DNA from: Siderastrea radians
Lineage: Eukaryota > Cnidaria > Anthozoa > Scleractinia > Rhizangiidae
NCBI GenBank assembly: GCA_964017195.1
Contig: OZ024894.1
Location: 29,709,325-29,773,324 of the forward strand
Length of the DNA stretch: 64,000 nt
Direction of reading: 5' to 3'
The notes below the pieces were generated by a model, which worked only from the letters and a program-made list of their open reading frames with translations, was not told the origin of the DNA and ran no database searches. Below, piece by piece: positions 54,261-62,146 of the stretch; position 1 is the first letter of the stretch; every line of letters begins with the position of its first letter. Position numbers and translations under genes: made by a program.

Positions 54261-55406
54261 ATGCCAGAACGTATGGCCCCTCGAAAGAAACACACCCCAT
54301 CATGGTTGAATCGTTACCACGATCCTCGGGCCCCCGGCAGTTTAGGAGGCGTGCAACGGTTTGCCAAAGCCCATCGTCTCCCTTTGAAACAAGCCCAACG
54401 GGTCTTGGAACGGGATTTGGCCTACACGTTACATAAACCGCGACGTCGTCGTTTTCCCACCGTCCCCGTGATTGTCGGAGGGTTGGACGATCAATGGGTG
54501 GCGGATTTAGTCGAAGTGCAACCCTTGGCCAAATATAATCGGGGCCTACGCTACTTGTTGACGGTCGTGGATGTCTTGTCGAAATACGCGTGGGTGCAAC
54601 CCTTGAAAGACAAAACCGGCGTGGCCCTCGTGAAAGCCTTTGAGAAGATTTTGAAACAAGGACGACGACACCCCAATCGATTGCAAACGGATCGAGGGAA
54701 AGAATTTTACAATCGGACGTTTCAACGATGGCTCGACGAGCAAGGGATTCATCATTTTTCCACCGAAGGCGATGCCAAAGCCAGTGTGGTGGAACGATTT
54801 AACCGCACCTTGAAAGAACGGTTGTACCGTTATTTTACCGCGGCCAACACCTTACGCTTTGACGACGTGTTACCCGAGTTGGTGCAAGGCTACAATGCCA
54901 CGCGTCATCGAAGTATTGGCATGGCCCCTCAAGACGTGACGTGGGACAACGAAGAAGCCGTGTGGAAACGATTGTACGCCAAACGATTGAAAAGCCAGAA
55001 AAAACCTAAATTCAACGTCGGCGATCGGGTGCGTCTGAACAAGATTCATCGCACCTTTGAAAAAGGGTATTTACCTGGTTGGACCGAAGAAGTGTTTGTG
55101 GTGCATCGTGTGATCCCGGGCCCCGTGCCCACCTATAAGATTCACGAATGGGATGATACCCCGGTCCAAGGCACGTTTTATGAAGAGGATTTACAAAAAG
55201 TCCACGTGTCCGACGTGTTTCGCATCGAAAAGGTACTTAAGCGTCAAAAAGGCCGTTGGCTGGTCAAGTGGAAAGGGTGGCCCGACAAGTACAATAGTTG
55301 GATTGCTCGTGGTGACGTGACCTCTCTCCAACCGAGGAAAAAGACAAGTCCACCCAAGCCACCCCAGAAAGACACAAGTCCACCCAAAAGACGACGACGT
55401 GACTAA
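54261..55406 (+). CDS. INT: Chromodomain integrase (element B)
   Basis: 381 residues. The rve catalytic triad is Asp82 (VADLVEV), Asp144 (LQTDRGKEFY) and Glu179 (VVERFNRT). An SH3-like region follows (KFNVGDRVRLNK), then a chromodomain at 319-353 (VFRIEKVL...WLVKWKGWPDKYNSW) and a Lys/Pro-rich tail with tandem TSPPK. It is homologous to the element A integrase but strongly diverged and GC-rich in codon use. It inserts the linear viral DNA into host chromosomes. The start ATG 54261 gives a family-typical N-terminus. The stop TAA is followed in the same frame by the next gene. Confidence 0.92.
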   Translation: MPERMAPRKKHTPSWLNRYHDPRAPGSLGGVQRFAKAHRLPLKQAQRVLERDLAYTLHKPRRRRFPTVPVIVGGLDDQWVADLVEVQPLAKYNRGLRYLLTVVDVLSKYAWVQPLKDKTGVALVKAFEKILKQGRRHPNRLQTDRGKEFYNRTFQRWLDEQGIHHFSTEGDAKASVVERFNRTLKERLYRYFTAANTLRFDDVLPELVQGYNATRHRSIGMAPQDVTWDNEEAVWKRLYAKRLKSQKKPKFNVGDRVRLNKIHRTFEKGYLPGWTEEVFVVHRVIPGPVPTYKIHEWDDTPVQGTFYEEDLQKVHVSDVFRIEKVLKRQKGRWLVKWKGWPDKYNSWIARGDVTSLQPRKKTSPPKPPQKDTSPPKRRRRD

Positions 55407-55448
55407 AAACTGACGTTCGTCCCCAATTCGTCGTTTTACGTGACGTTG

Positions 55449-56453
55449 ATGAGTCATGCGAGTACCAAGGAGTTTCCTGACAACAAAGCCCATCTGTTCC
55501 GAAACCGGTTGCCGAAACCCATTCGATTTATGGGTCGAGGATGGATGGTGGGCATGGTGAGTTTATCCTTACCCACCATTCCCGTGGTCGCGGAAGAAGG
55601 AGGCGTGGGCGATTCCCATCCTCTGTTGTATGTACGATGGCACGAACGGGTGCATGACACAGACGATCAAGGAGACGATGTCTGGTACCATGAACGTCGC
55701 GAACTCACTGTGTACGGACGAGATATGAGAAAGGAATTGGCCTCGTCGACGGGATCGCACTTTTTTCATCAGCTGGTGTACCGTTACGAGCAAAGCCGTG
55801 CGAAACAAACCGCCCCTAAAAACAAATGGACAGAGAACGATGGCCTCAAATTGTACCCGACCTTTGAATGGACCTCCGACGGGGATTTGTTATTGAATAG
55901 CAAGCCCGTGGATTACAAACGACAAGTGGCACACGTGTCATGGGGCAGAACCTTGGCCCTGAGAATGGGATGGATTGAACAAGTGTCTCCCGGCCAGTAT
56001 CGATTAGGTCCGAATCTCTTGCCAGAATTTCAAGGCATTTCCACCATTCCCACCCCGACGGATGTCCGCGATGCCGCCAACAAACCCCTCTTTTGGAAAG
56101 TGGAGGGGGATTATGTGAAGTTGAGTCTATCGTGCCCTTGGCGGTTTGTGAATTTGAACAAGGCCTTTCGTCCCTCGTTGGAATTTCCCTCGGCGCGGCC
56201 TTTGCACGTGTATTGCAATGTCGGGACCAGCAGCATGGTAGGGGGCCGCATCACCGATCTCTTACGAGAAATCAAGTACCAGCCCCAAAACACCACCCAC
56301 TTTGAACCTCGTCATATTCAATATGTCCCAGTACGCAACGAAGTGGTGGAAATCGTGGAAACCCAGATGGCCGAAACCAATGGGGATCTCGTCCAATTTG
56401 GCGAAGGACGTACCCTACTCACCCTGCACTTTAAAAGGGAGGTGGTGGTGTGA
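55449..56453 (+). CDS. Penton-like minor capsid protein candidate, paralog 2
   Basis: 334 residues from the first ATG (55449). The paralogs begin M-S-F-Y-V-T-L. Here the equivalent residues are present upstream (SSFYVTL), but the Met position is Ser (TCG), so the original start is missing and initiation must be at 55449 or at a non-ATG codon. Shared blocks are KEFPDNKAHLFRNRLPKP, -WMVGMVSLSLP-, -LRMGWI-...-LGPNLLPEF- and a C-terminal QFGEGRTLLTLHFKR. It belongs to the vertex/minor capsid family by association with the capsid gene. The frame upstream is open back to the integrase stop. Confidence 0.65.
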   Translation: MSHASTKEFPDNKAHLFRNRLPKPIRFMGRGWMVGMVSLSLPTIPVVAEEGGVGDSHPLLYVRWHERVHDTDDQGDDVWYHERRELTVYGRDMRKELASSTGSHFFHQLVYRYEQSRAKQTAPKNKWTENDGLKLYPTFEWTSDGDLLLNSKPVDYKRQVAHVSWGRTLALRMGWIEQVSPGQYRLGPNLLPEFQGISTIPTPTDVRDAANKPLFWKVEGDYVKLSLSCPWRFVNLNKAFRPSLEFPSARPLHVYCNVGTSSMVGGRITDLLREIKYQPQNTTHFEPRHIQYVPVRNEVVEIVETQMAETNGDLVQFGEGRTLLTLHFKREVVV

Positions 56454-56464
56454 AGAAGACAAAA

Positions 56465-57514
56465 ATGTCGTTCTACGTGACGTTACCCAGTCATGCCAAC
56501 CGACGTGAATTTCCCAACAACCAAGCCAATTCCTTCAAGATTCGTTTACCGAAACCGTTGCAGTTATCCGGAGGGGGATGGCAAGTGGGGTTGAGTGCCA
56601 TTTCCTTACCGGATACCCGCGTCAATTTGTACGAGTTGGTGAAGAAAGATGGGTACATCCTAGCGACGTCGTGGGAGATCACTTATCCCGCCCCGGGTAA
56701 AACCGATGGCACCATGGCCGCGCGCATAGGCACGGCGCAAACCCTCATCCAAGACGTCCAAGATTTGGATTGGGTGGTGGATGGCGTGAGTTTCATGAAA
56801 GCCACGATTGCCCATTTGGAACAACGACGCCAGGAAACGGCGATTCAAGGAGGCCGGTTTACCAACGATCAAGGCAAACACACCTACGTCAAGTTCAAGT
56901 GGGAAGGGGAGGATCTGCTCATCGACAACACGAATGTCTGCCATTGTGGTAACAAAACACCAGTCCTTACCATTTACACCAAGTTAGCGCTCAAGATGGG
57001 ATGGTTACGTAAAATTGTCAGTGGATTGGTGTTGGGCCCGAACTTATAGCAAGAATTCCTGGGGGATCAAATCCCCAACATGAAAGAACCACCTGGCAAC
57101 GCTTGGAACGATGTGAACGACGATCAGAGCAACCCGGTCTTTTGGACGGTGCGTGCGATTTTACCGGATTATTTACAATTGAGTATGAGTTGTGGGTGGC
57201 GTTTCACCAACTTGAATACGGCGTTTCGGGCGGTGGTGGGGGAACCCACCCGATCGTTGCACGTGTACTCGGATATCGCCGGCAGCACGGTGGTGGGCAA
57301 TCGCGTGACCGATTTGTTGCGTGAAATCCAGTACAAGCGACAAGGACGTGGCACCATCTACTTTGAACCGTTGCACATTCAATACGTGACTCTTCGTAAC
57401 GAGGTGGTGGAAATCATTCACGTTCAAGTGGCCGAAACGATTGGTAGGGGAGGAGACTTGGTCAAGTTTGGCGACGGCCATACCATTGTCACGTTACACT
57501 TCAAAAAGACATAA
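56465..57514 (+). pseudogene. Penton-like paralog 3, split by in-frame amber
   Basis: The frame from the ATG 56465 (MSFYVTLPS) to TAA 57514 is 350 codons, the same length as paralog 1, but has a TAG at 57047-57049 followed by CAA. Both sides align with paralog 2: -VLGPNL- before, then -EFLGDQ-, -FWTVRA-, -WRFTNLNTAF- and a C-terminal -KFGDGHTIVTLHFKK after. The amber interrupts it where paralog 2 has a sense codon. TAG-CAA partly resembles known readthrough contexts, so a suppressed stop is possible. A simple inactivating mutation is likelier. Confidence 0.75.
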
Positions 57515-57556
57515 AAGGGGGAGGACTTGGCCAAGGGAGTGACCAATCACAACAAG

Positions 57557-57742
57557 ATGCCCAAGACGAGAAGACGCCGAAGACGAAGAAGAAGGCAACG
57601 AGGGGGTCTCTTGCCATTGGCTGCGCTCATTCCAGCCTTGATCGCGGGAGGGAAAGCCGTGGCGTTGGGTGCCGCGGGGGGTGCGGCGAGTTACGGGGCC
57701 AAGAAAGGGTTGGAAGCCGCGTTTCGAAAAAGAAGACGATGA
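57557..57742 (+). CDS. Arg-rich core peptide, pX/mu-like
   Basis: 61 residues: a nine-Arg block at the N-terminus (KTRRRRRRRRRQRGG), then a hydrophobic Ala/Leu/Gly segment (LPLAALIPALIAGGKAVALGAA) and a basic end. This resembles the adenovirus core peptide pX/mu and similar peptides near the capsid gene of Polinton-class viruses. The hydrophobic middle could also contact membrane. A CATAAAA lies 47 bases upstream. Confidence 0.65.
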   Translation: MPKTRRRRRRRRRQRGGLLPLAALIPALIAGGKAVALGAAGGAASYGAKKGLEAAFRKRRR

Positions 57743-57749
57743 ATGACGG

Positions 57750-57756
57750 TATAAAA
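57750..57756 (+). promoter_or_regulatory. TATA box of the 57815 gene
   Basis: TATAAAA lies 59 bases before the ATG 57815. Confidence 0.5.
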
Positions 57757-57814
57757 AGAGACGAGTCCTGTGACACCCACCAAACGTGATCCTTGGTAAC
57801 ACGTGAAGAGTACG

Positions 57815-58138
57815 ATGCGTGGGGGAAGTTTGACACGATTTCGGACCGACGAGTGGTATGATCAACAGGGTCAAAGTGGACAAGGGTTGGTGACGGATCT
57901 CTTGCGTGGGGGGTTCCAAGGCCTTAAAAGCACGCGAAATCCTTTAAAACTGCCTAGTAATATCAAGAGAGGCTTGGAAACGGGTTTGACACGTGGGATC
58001 AAACGCAAAGCCGAAGACGTCCTTAAAAAAGAAATTACCAAACAAGCCAAGCTAGAAAGCCTTGAATCAGAAGAACGTGAAACAAGCCGTGCGGGTAGCC
58101 AGTGCCTTATTTCCCAAGCAAACCAAACGGGCGCGTGA
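57815..58138 (+). CDS. Basic virion protein candidate, probably frameshifted
   Basis: 107 residues from the ATG 57815. The N-terminal part is Gly/Arg/Leu-rich (DLLRGGFQGLKS, GIKRKAEDVLKKE) and looks like a membrane-active or core virion protein. The last 25 codons look non-natural (SRAGSQCLISQANQ). From about 58070 a different frame encodes a much more plausible end, with QAVRVASALFPK and KRARDILGV before a stop at about 58154. A one-base indel near 58040-58080 would explain it. The family is uncertain. Confidence 0.55.
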   Translation: MRGGSLTRFRTDEWYDQQGQSGQGLVTDLLRGGFQGLKSTRNPLKLPSNIKRGLETGLTRGIKRKAEDVLKKEITKQAKLESLESEERETSRAGSQCLISQANQTGA

Positions 58139-58156
58139 TATTTTGGGAGTGTGAAC

Positions 58157-58387
58157 ATGGACCCCGTGCCTTCGCGACCTCGACGGATTCGTAGTAATCG
58201 GGGCTTGTCTCAATGGGGAGGCCTGTATCCGTTTTGGAAACTCATGCGACGACAACGTGGCGGTTGGTTGAGTCCCGAGGTGATGAGACTACCCGGGTTT
58301 GATTTGAGACAACGTTTAGCACGACGACGACGGTATAAAAACCCCTCACGACGACGACGTGCCACCACTCGACGACGACGACGTTAA
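58157..58387 (+). CDS. Arg-rich protamine-like protein
   Basis: 76 residues, start ATG 58157. The N-terminus is basic (RPRRIRSNRG), the middle has Trp and Leu (WGGLYPFWKLMRR), and the C-terminus has clusters of four or five Arg encoded by repeated CGACGA. It probably condenses DNA in the virion like adenovirus protein VII. That is inferred from composition and position directly before the capsid gene. Its 3' end contains the capsid gene's TATA box. Confidence 0.6.
   Translation: MDPVPSRPRRIRSNRGLSQWGGLYPFWKLMRRQRGGWLSPEVMRLPGFDLRQRLARRRRYKNPSRRRRATTRRRRR
58334..58340 (+). promoter_or_regulatory. TATA box of the major capsid gene
   Basis: TATAAAA inside the coding end of the Arg-rich gene, 50 bases before the ATG 58390. 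Confidence 0.6.
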
Positions 58388-58389
58388 CC

Positions 58390-59817
58390 ATGCCGAATGT
58401 GATGTCACGCGTGACAGCCCCTACCCACTCTGAAGGGGCTGCCCCAGCGCATCCACGTTCCGAAGGGACCGTCAACCCCGTGTTACGACTTTTCCAGGTG
58501 CCCCCGACCGACATTAGCATCAATGCCTATCGCATGGTCACCATCCAACCCACCACCACGGGTATCAATCCCATGGAATTCATCATTCCGGGGTTGGACG
58601 ATTTTGTGGATTTGGGGCGCAGTTACTTTACCATGGAATTGAGATTGAAAAAGGATGATAACGGGAACTTGGTGGCCGATCAGAAATTGTGGCCCGTCAA
58701 TAATTTGGCCCATTCCATCATCAAACAAATTGACTTGCATTTGAATGGCACGTTGATCAGTCCTCAATCCGACACCTATCATTACAAAGCGTCCCTGGAA
58801 ACCTTGCTGAATTATGACCGAGAAGATGGCAAGACCGTGTTAGGACCCCAAGGCTGGTACAATCAAGTGGATTTCCCACCCGAATGGACAGCCAACAACA
58901 CAGACAAAGCAGGAGACCATGCAGCCTGGAACGCTCTCAGTGCCAATCACAAAGGGGCTTTGGATGCCATGGTCGCTGAAACCGCCAAGTATGCTGGAGG
59001 CGTCACCCACAGTCTGGTGTTTACCCCGCACCTGGACGTGTTTCACTTTGGCAAACTGTTGGTGCCAGGCATCGAAATTAAGATGAAATTTCATTTCAAT
59101 GGCCCGAACCTGTTTTTGAATGGTGTGGGCTTGGCTGGCCGATTGATGGAAGGCGATGTGAAACTACGGTTTCATCTCTGTCAACTGCGTTTGAATGACG
59201 CCATCTACCAGAGTTTGTCTGCCAAAAGACACAATCAAGGCCAAGTGGCTGCCTACCCGACCTTCCGCAGTGAAATCCGCACCTTCAGCATGCAAGGCCA
59301 CCTGACCCGTTTTGATATCCCCAACCTGTTTCAAAACAGAATACCGGACCGATTGATTGTAGGGTTGTTGGACAGCCGCGCCTTCAATGGGGATGTGACC
59401 CGAGATCCCTTCTGTTTCCAGAAATTTGGTCTGACCTCCATTAAACAGATTGTCAAAGGAGAAGAATACCCTTATGAAACCCTGCACTTGGTACGCAACA
59501 ATGGGACCCGAGATAATCTAGGGTACTTCCGTTTTCTGCAAGCCAGCGGTGCTTGGTGTAAGAAGAAAGGCAATATGGTGGAACTAGGAGATTGGGGCCA
59601 AGCGAAAAATTGTACCTTGTTCATGTTTGACAATGTGGCCAATGGATGTGCCGACAGTCAAAACCTCAACCCCAAGCAAACCGGGGATTTACAACTGGTC
59701 TTGGAATTTGGAGCCGCCCCCGCTACCAATATAACGGTGCTCGTCTATGGAGAATTTGAGAACTTGCTGGAGATTGACAGCAACGGAGCCGTGTTGTACA
59801 ACATTTACCAACACTAA
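58390..59817 (+). CDS. MCP: Major capsid protein candidate (double jelly roll type)
   Basis: 475 residues. N-terminal blocks QVPPTDISINAYRMV, MEFIIPGLDDFVDLGRSYF and NLAHSIIKQIDLHLNGTLIS, then DTYHYKASLETLLNYDREDG, are the hallmarks of the Polinton-type capsid family whose members include the nematode F54H12.2-like proteins. The middle has FHFGKLLVPGIEIKMKFHFN. The C-terminus has QLVLEFGAAPATNITVLVYGEFEN. The length and beta-rich pattern fit a double jelly roll hexon. It forms trimers making the icosahedral shell. The protease and ATPase follow directly. The frame is complete with no lesion. Confidence 0.82.
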   Translation: MPNVMSRVTAPTHSEGAAPAHPRSEGTVNPVLRLFQVPPTDISINAYRMVTIQPTTTGINPMEFIIPGLDDFVDLGRSYFTMELRLKKDDNGNLVADQKLWPVNNLAHSIIKQIDLHLNGTLISPQSDTYHYKASLETLLNYDREDGKTVLGPQGWYNQVDFPPEWTANNTDKAGDHAAWNALSANHKGALDAMVAETAKYAGGVTHSLVFTPHLDVFHFGKLLVPGIEIKMKFHFNGPNLFLNGVGLAGRLMEGDVKLRFHLCQLRLNDAIYQSLSAKRHNQGQVAAYPTFRSEIRTFSMQGHLTRFDIPNLFQNRIPDRLIVGLLDSRAFNGDVTRDPFCFQKFGLTSIKQIVKGEEYPYETLHLVRNNGTRDNLGYFRFLQASGAWCKKKGNMVELGDWGQAKNCTLFMFDNVANGCADSQNLNPKQTGDLQLVLEFGAAPATNITVLVYGEFENLLEIDSNGAVLYNIYQH

Positions 59818-59832
59818 AGAAAGAAAGAAAAG

Positions 59833-60372
59833 ATGGAACACGTGGCCTTGAATAATGTGCAGTTGGATTATTTAGCTCGCGACGACCCCCACTTGAAACC
59901 AATGTTTTACGGAACGGTAGCCTGTGATCGATTACCCAAGCGTCCTGTCAAGACTATGTCCCAAGGGTACATTGTGAACACCGACCCGCACGATCAACCC
60001 GGACAACACTGGTTGGCGGTGTGGACGGATGGAAACGTGTGTGAAGTCCTCGACAGTTATGCTTTGCCCATGGACACGTACGTGCAAGCCGCCCCGTTCC
60101 AAGATTGGATTGTCCAACATTGGAAGTATGTGGTGACCAATGGCAAGTCCCTCCAAGCCATCTCAAGCAAGAGTTGTGGCGATTACGCCTTGTTGTACTT
60201 GAAAGCCAAAGCCCGTGGACGGACCTTGCAAGACTTTTTAAATGAGTTTTCGGATCATGATTATGTCGGCAATGACCATCAAGCCGGTCAACGTCTTCAA
60301 CAATTGATTGTAGGCCAAGAAGCCAGATGGTATCAACTCTGTTGTCATCCGTATCATCAACGGAATGATTAA
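59833..60372 (+). CDS. PRO: Adenain-like cysteine protease
   Basis: 179 residues with the C5/Ulp-type triad in the right order and spacing: His59 (GQHWLAVW), Asp74 (VLDSYAL) and Cys115 (SSKSCGDYALLYL). Length and motif layout match the adenovirus maturation protease and Polinton PRO. It would cleave capsid and core precursors during assembly. It follows the capsid gene by 15 bases. Its stop overlaps a possible polyadenylation signal AATAAA (60372-60377). Confidence 0.88.
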   Translation: MEHVALNNVQLDYLARDDPHLKPMFYGTVACDRLPKRPVKTMSQGYIVNTDPHDQPGQHWLAVWTDGNVCEVLDSYALPMDTYVQAAPFQDWIVQHWKYVVTNGKSLQAISSKSCGDYALLYLKAKARGRTLQDFLNEFSDHDYVGNDHQAGQRLQQLIVGQEARWYQLCCHPYHQRND

Positions 60373-60401
60373 ATAAAATTCGTTGGAAAAACAAGTGTGT
60401 C

Positions 60402-60491
60402 GGAGTCGTAGCTCAGTCGGTAGAGCCTTTGGATCCCTCGAAAAAACAGGTGTAGGGGGATTGGGCGTGGGTTCGAGTCCCACCGATTCCA
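60402..60491 (+). tRNA. tRNA-like RNA polymerase III gene, abnormal anticodon arm
   Basis: The acceptor GGAGTCG (60402-60408) pairs with CGATTCC (60484-60490; one G-U). The D arm GCTC...GAGC and the T arm GTGGG-TTCGAGT-CCCAC are perfect. The A box (TAGCTCAGTCGG, 60409-60420) and B box (GGTTCGAGTCC, 60470-60480) match consensus, and a T7 terminator lies at 60505-60511. The anticodon region is too long. ATCCC (60433) can pair with GGGAT (60457) around a 19-base loop, with an extra five bases after the D arm. It is either an intron-bearing or degenerate tRNA, or a viral tRNA-like RNA or SINE head. Confidence 0.65.
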
Positions 60492-60532
60492 ATAAAAAGG
60501 TGCCTTTTTTTCTAAATGGGTAGTTCGTCATC

Positions 60533-61186
60533 ATGCAAACGGGGAAACCGTTTCGTTTTCATACTCCCTCCTCTATCTTGGTGGTGGGGCCTTCGGGATG
60601 TGGCAAAACCGTGTTTACGGAAAAACTCTTGGTAGACAACCCCGAGTTGTTTGAAAGGTCCCCGACCCAAATGCATTATTGTTATGGGGCGTGGCAAGAT
60701 CGATTTCGAGGCATGCAAGATCGTGGGGTGATGTTTCACGAAGGGATTCCCGATCATCAAGCCTTAGTGCAATGGTTTCCTCAAGGACAGGGGGTCCTGG
60801 TCTTGGATGATTCAATGGATGAAGGGAGTCACGATAAACGCGTGTTGTATTTATTCACCAAACATTCACATCATCAAGGGGTGACGGTGCTCTACTTGTG
60901 CCAAGACATGTTTCCCGTGAGGCGCTATGCCAAAAGTATATCCCGCAATGCGCATTACATTGTGGCGTTCAAGAATCCCCGGGATCAATTAGGGGTACGC
61001 AATGTCATGCTGCAATCGTTTCCGACCACCTGGAAAGACACCTTGGAGACGTTTCATCAGGCCACCACGCGCCCGTATGGCTATTTGATGTTAGATTTAC
61101 ACCCGGCGTCCTCTGATCAACAACGGTTATGGAGCCACCTGTTAAAAGACGAAGGATGGACGCGCACCTATCAAAAGCGAGTATAA
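60533..61186 (+). CDS. ATPase: DNA-packaging ATPase (FtsK/HerA type)
   Basis: 217 residues. Walker A GPSGCGKT (19-26), Walker B GVLVLDDSMDE (87-97) and the downstream LYLCQDMF motif (120-127), followed by an Asn/Arg-rich -ISRNAHYIVAFKNPRDQ- block, are typical of the A32-like packaging ATPases of Polintons and related large DNA viruses. It drives genome entry into the capsid. The start ATG 60533 follows the tRNA-like gene by 41 bases. No lesions. Confidence 0.9.
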   Translation: MQTGKPFRFHTPSSILVVGPSGCGKTVFTEKLLVDNPELFERSPTQMHYCYGAWQDRFRGMQDRGVMFHEGIPDHQALVQWFPQGQGVLVLDDSMDEGSHDKRVLYLFTKHSHHQGVTVLYLCQDMFPVRRYAKSISRNAHYIVAFKNPRDQLGVRNVMLQSFPTTWKDTLETFHQATTRPYGYLMLDLHPASSDQQRLWSHLLKDEGWTRTYQKRV

Positions 61187-61188
61187 AG
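61182..61188 (+). promoter_or_regulatory. TATA box of the Gly-rich gene
   Basis: TATAAAG overlaps the ATPase stop, 45 bases before the ATG 61233. Confidence 0.5.
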
Positions 61189-61232
61189 GGACGAGATCCT
61201 TGAACGGCCTTTCGAAAAAAAAAAAAGCAAGC

Positions 61233-62144
61233 ATGGCCGATGATGACCGTCAACCTCCGCAAGCCCACGATACCGTGACCCCAGCCGGGGTCGGGGCGAC
61301 CACTAGCAATGTAGTGTCCCCAGGGACCATCCAAGAAATTTTGAATACGGGGGACTCAACCTTGATCGACCAAGCCTTTGATCAAATGACCGTCGAGGAC
61401 ATGATCGCGTATGTTGAACAGCTGCCCTCCCCCCCTGCGTTTAGGACCTCTTCCCCCGCTGGGGTAGGAAGTCCAGGAAGTCAATCCTTCCGTAGCATAC
61501 ACACTACCCCGCCGTCTTCCGTGGACACTCCACTTAGTAGGGGGAGCGCTGGCTTGTCGTCCGGAGCGCGAACCCCACTTAGTCAGGGGAGCGCCCGATT
61601 ATTGACAGCCGCGGGTGCTGGGGGTAATGGTGGTGGACGCGGCGGTGGACGTGGCGGCGGACGTGGTGGACGTGGTGGCGGACGTGGTGGTGCTGCTGGT
61701 GCTGTTGGTGGTGGTGCTGGGGGTGGTGGTGGTGGTGGCGGTGCTGCTGGTGGTGGTGGTGGTGGTGGTGGCGGTGGCGGAGGTGGTGCTGGTGGCGCCG
61801 GTGGTGGTGGTGGTGGCGGCGGTGGTGGTGGTGGTGGTGGTGGTGGTCGTCGTGGACGACGTCCTAGACGCATACGAGGACGACGACGAAATACCCCCAC
61901 GTCGCCTTTGACACCTGCCTCCAATCCAGCCAGCTTTCGAGGATCTTGGAGTGGGAGTCCCCCACCACGTACCTTGCGTCAAGCCGATTTACAACGACGT
62001 TTACGCATGCTGTTACAAGATCAAGAACAATTGGCCCAACGACGGGAAATTGCTAATGTGACCATGACCAATAGCATTGTGACCAGTTATAAACAGGGAG
62101 GAGCCCCCAGCGTACAAACCTCTTCGTCCCGGGTGTCGCCGTGA
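61233..62144 (+). CDS. Gly-rich disordered virion protein candidate
   Basis: 303 residues. The N-terminal 75 contain a short helix region (QEILNTGDSTLIDQAFDQMTV). It is followed by a Ser/Pro/Thr stretch with repeated TPLSxGSA and a long poly-Gly/Arg tract (about 130-210) with RGG-type repeats. Then come an Arg block (RRPRRIRGRRR) and a C-terminal helix (QADLQRRLRMLLQDQEQLAQRREIANV) and a Ser/Thr tail. RGG tracts bind nucleic acid. The conserved-looking end suggests a structural protein. The Gly tract is GGT-repeat driven and may vary in length. The opposite strand is accidentally open as poly-Pro. Confidence 0.55.
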   Translation: MADDDRQPPQAHDTVTPAGVGATTSNVVSPGTIQEILNTGDSTLIDQAFDQMTVEDMIAYVEQLPSPPAFRTSSPAGVGSPGSQSFRSIHTTPPSSVDTPLSRGSAGLSSGARTPLSQGSARLLTAAGAGGNGGGRGGGRGGGRGGRGGGRGGAAGAVGGGAGGGGGGGGAAGGGGGGGGGGGGGAGGAGGGGGGGGGGGGGGGGRRGRRPRRIRGRRRNTPTSPLTPASNPASFRGSWSGSPPPRTLRQADLQRRLRMLLQDQEQLAQRREIANVTMTNSIVTSYKQGGAPSVQTSSSRVSP

Positions 62145-62146
62145 GG

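Noticed and set aside
57007..57049. A 43-base intron (GTAAAA...TATAG) that would remove the amber in paralog 3
   Set aside because: It would delete the LGPNL block conserved in the paralogs, and the intron would be very short.
60238..60534. Minus-strand 98-codon frame with GLEPTPNPP and LPTELRLR
   Set aside because: It is the antisense of the tRNA-like gene and protease end. This peptide pattern is a known artefact of tRNA arms.
61583..61982. Minus-strand poly-Pro and poly-Thr frames
   Set aside because: They are the reverse of the Gly-rich coding tract at 61233-62144. Low complexity and no promoter.
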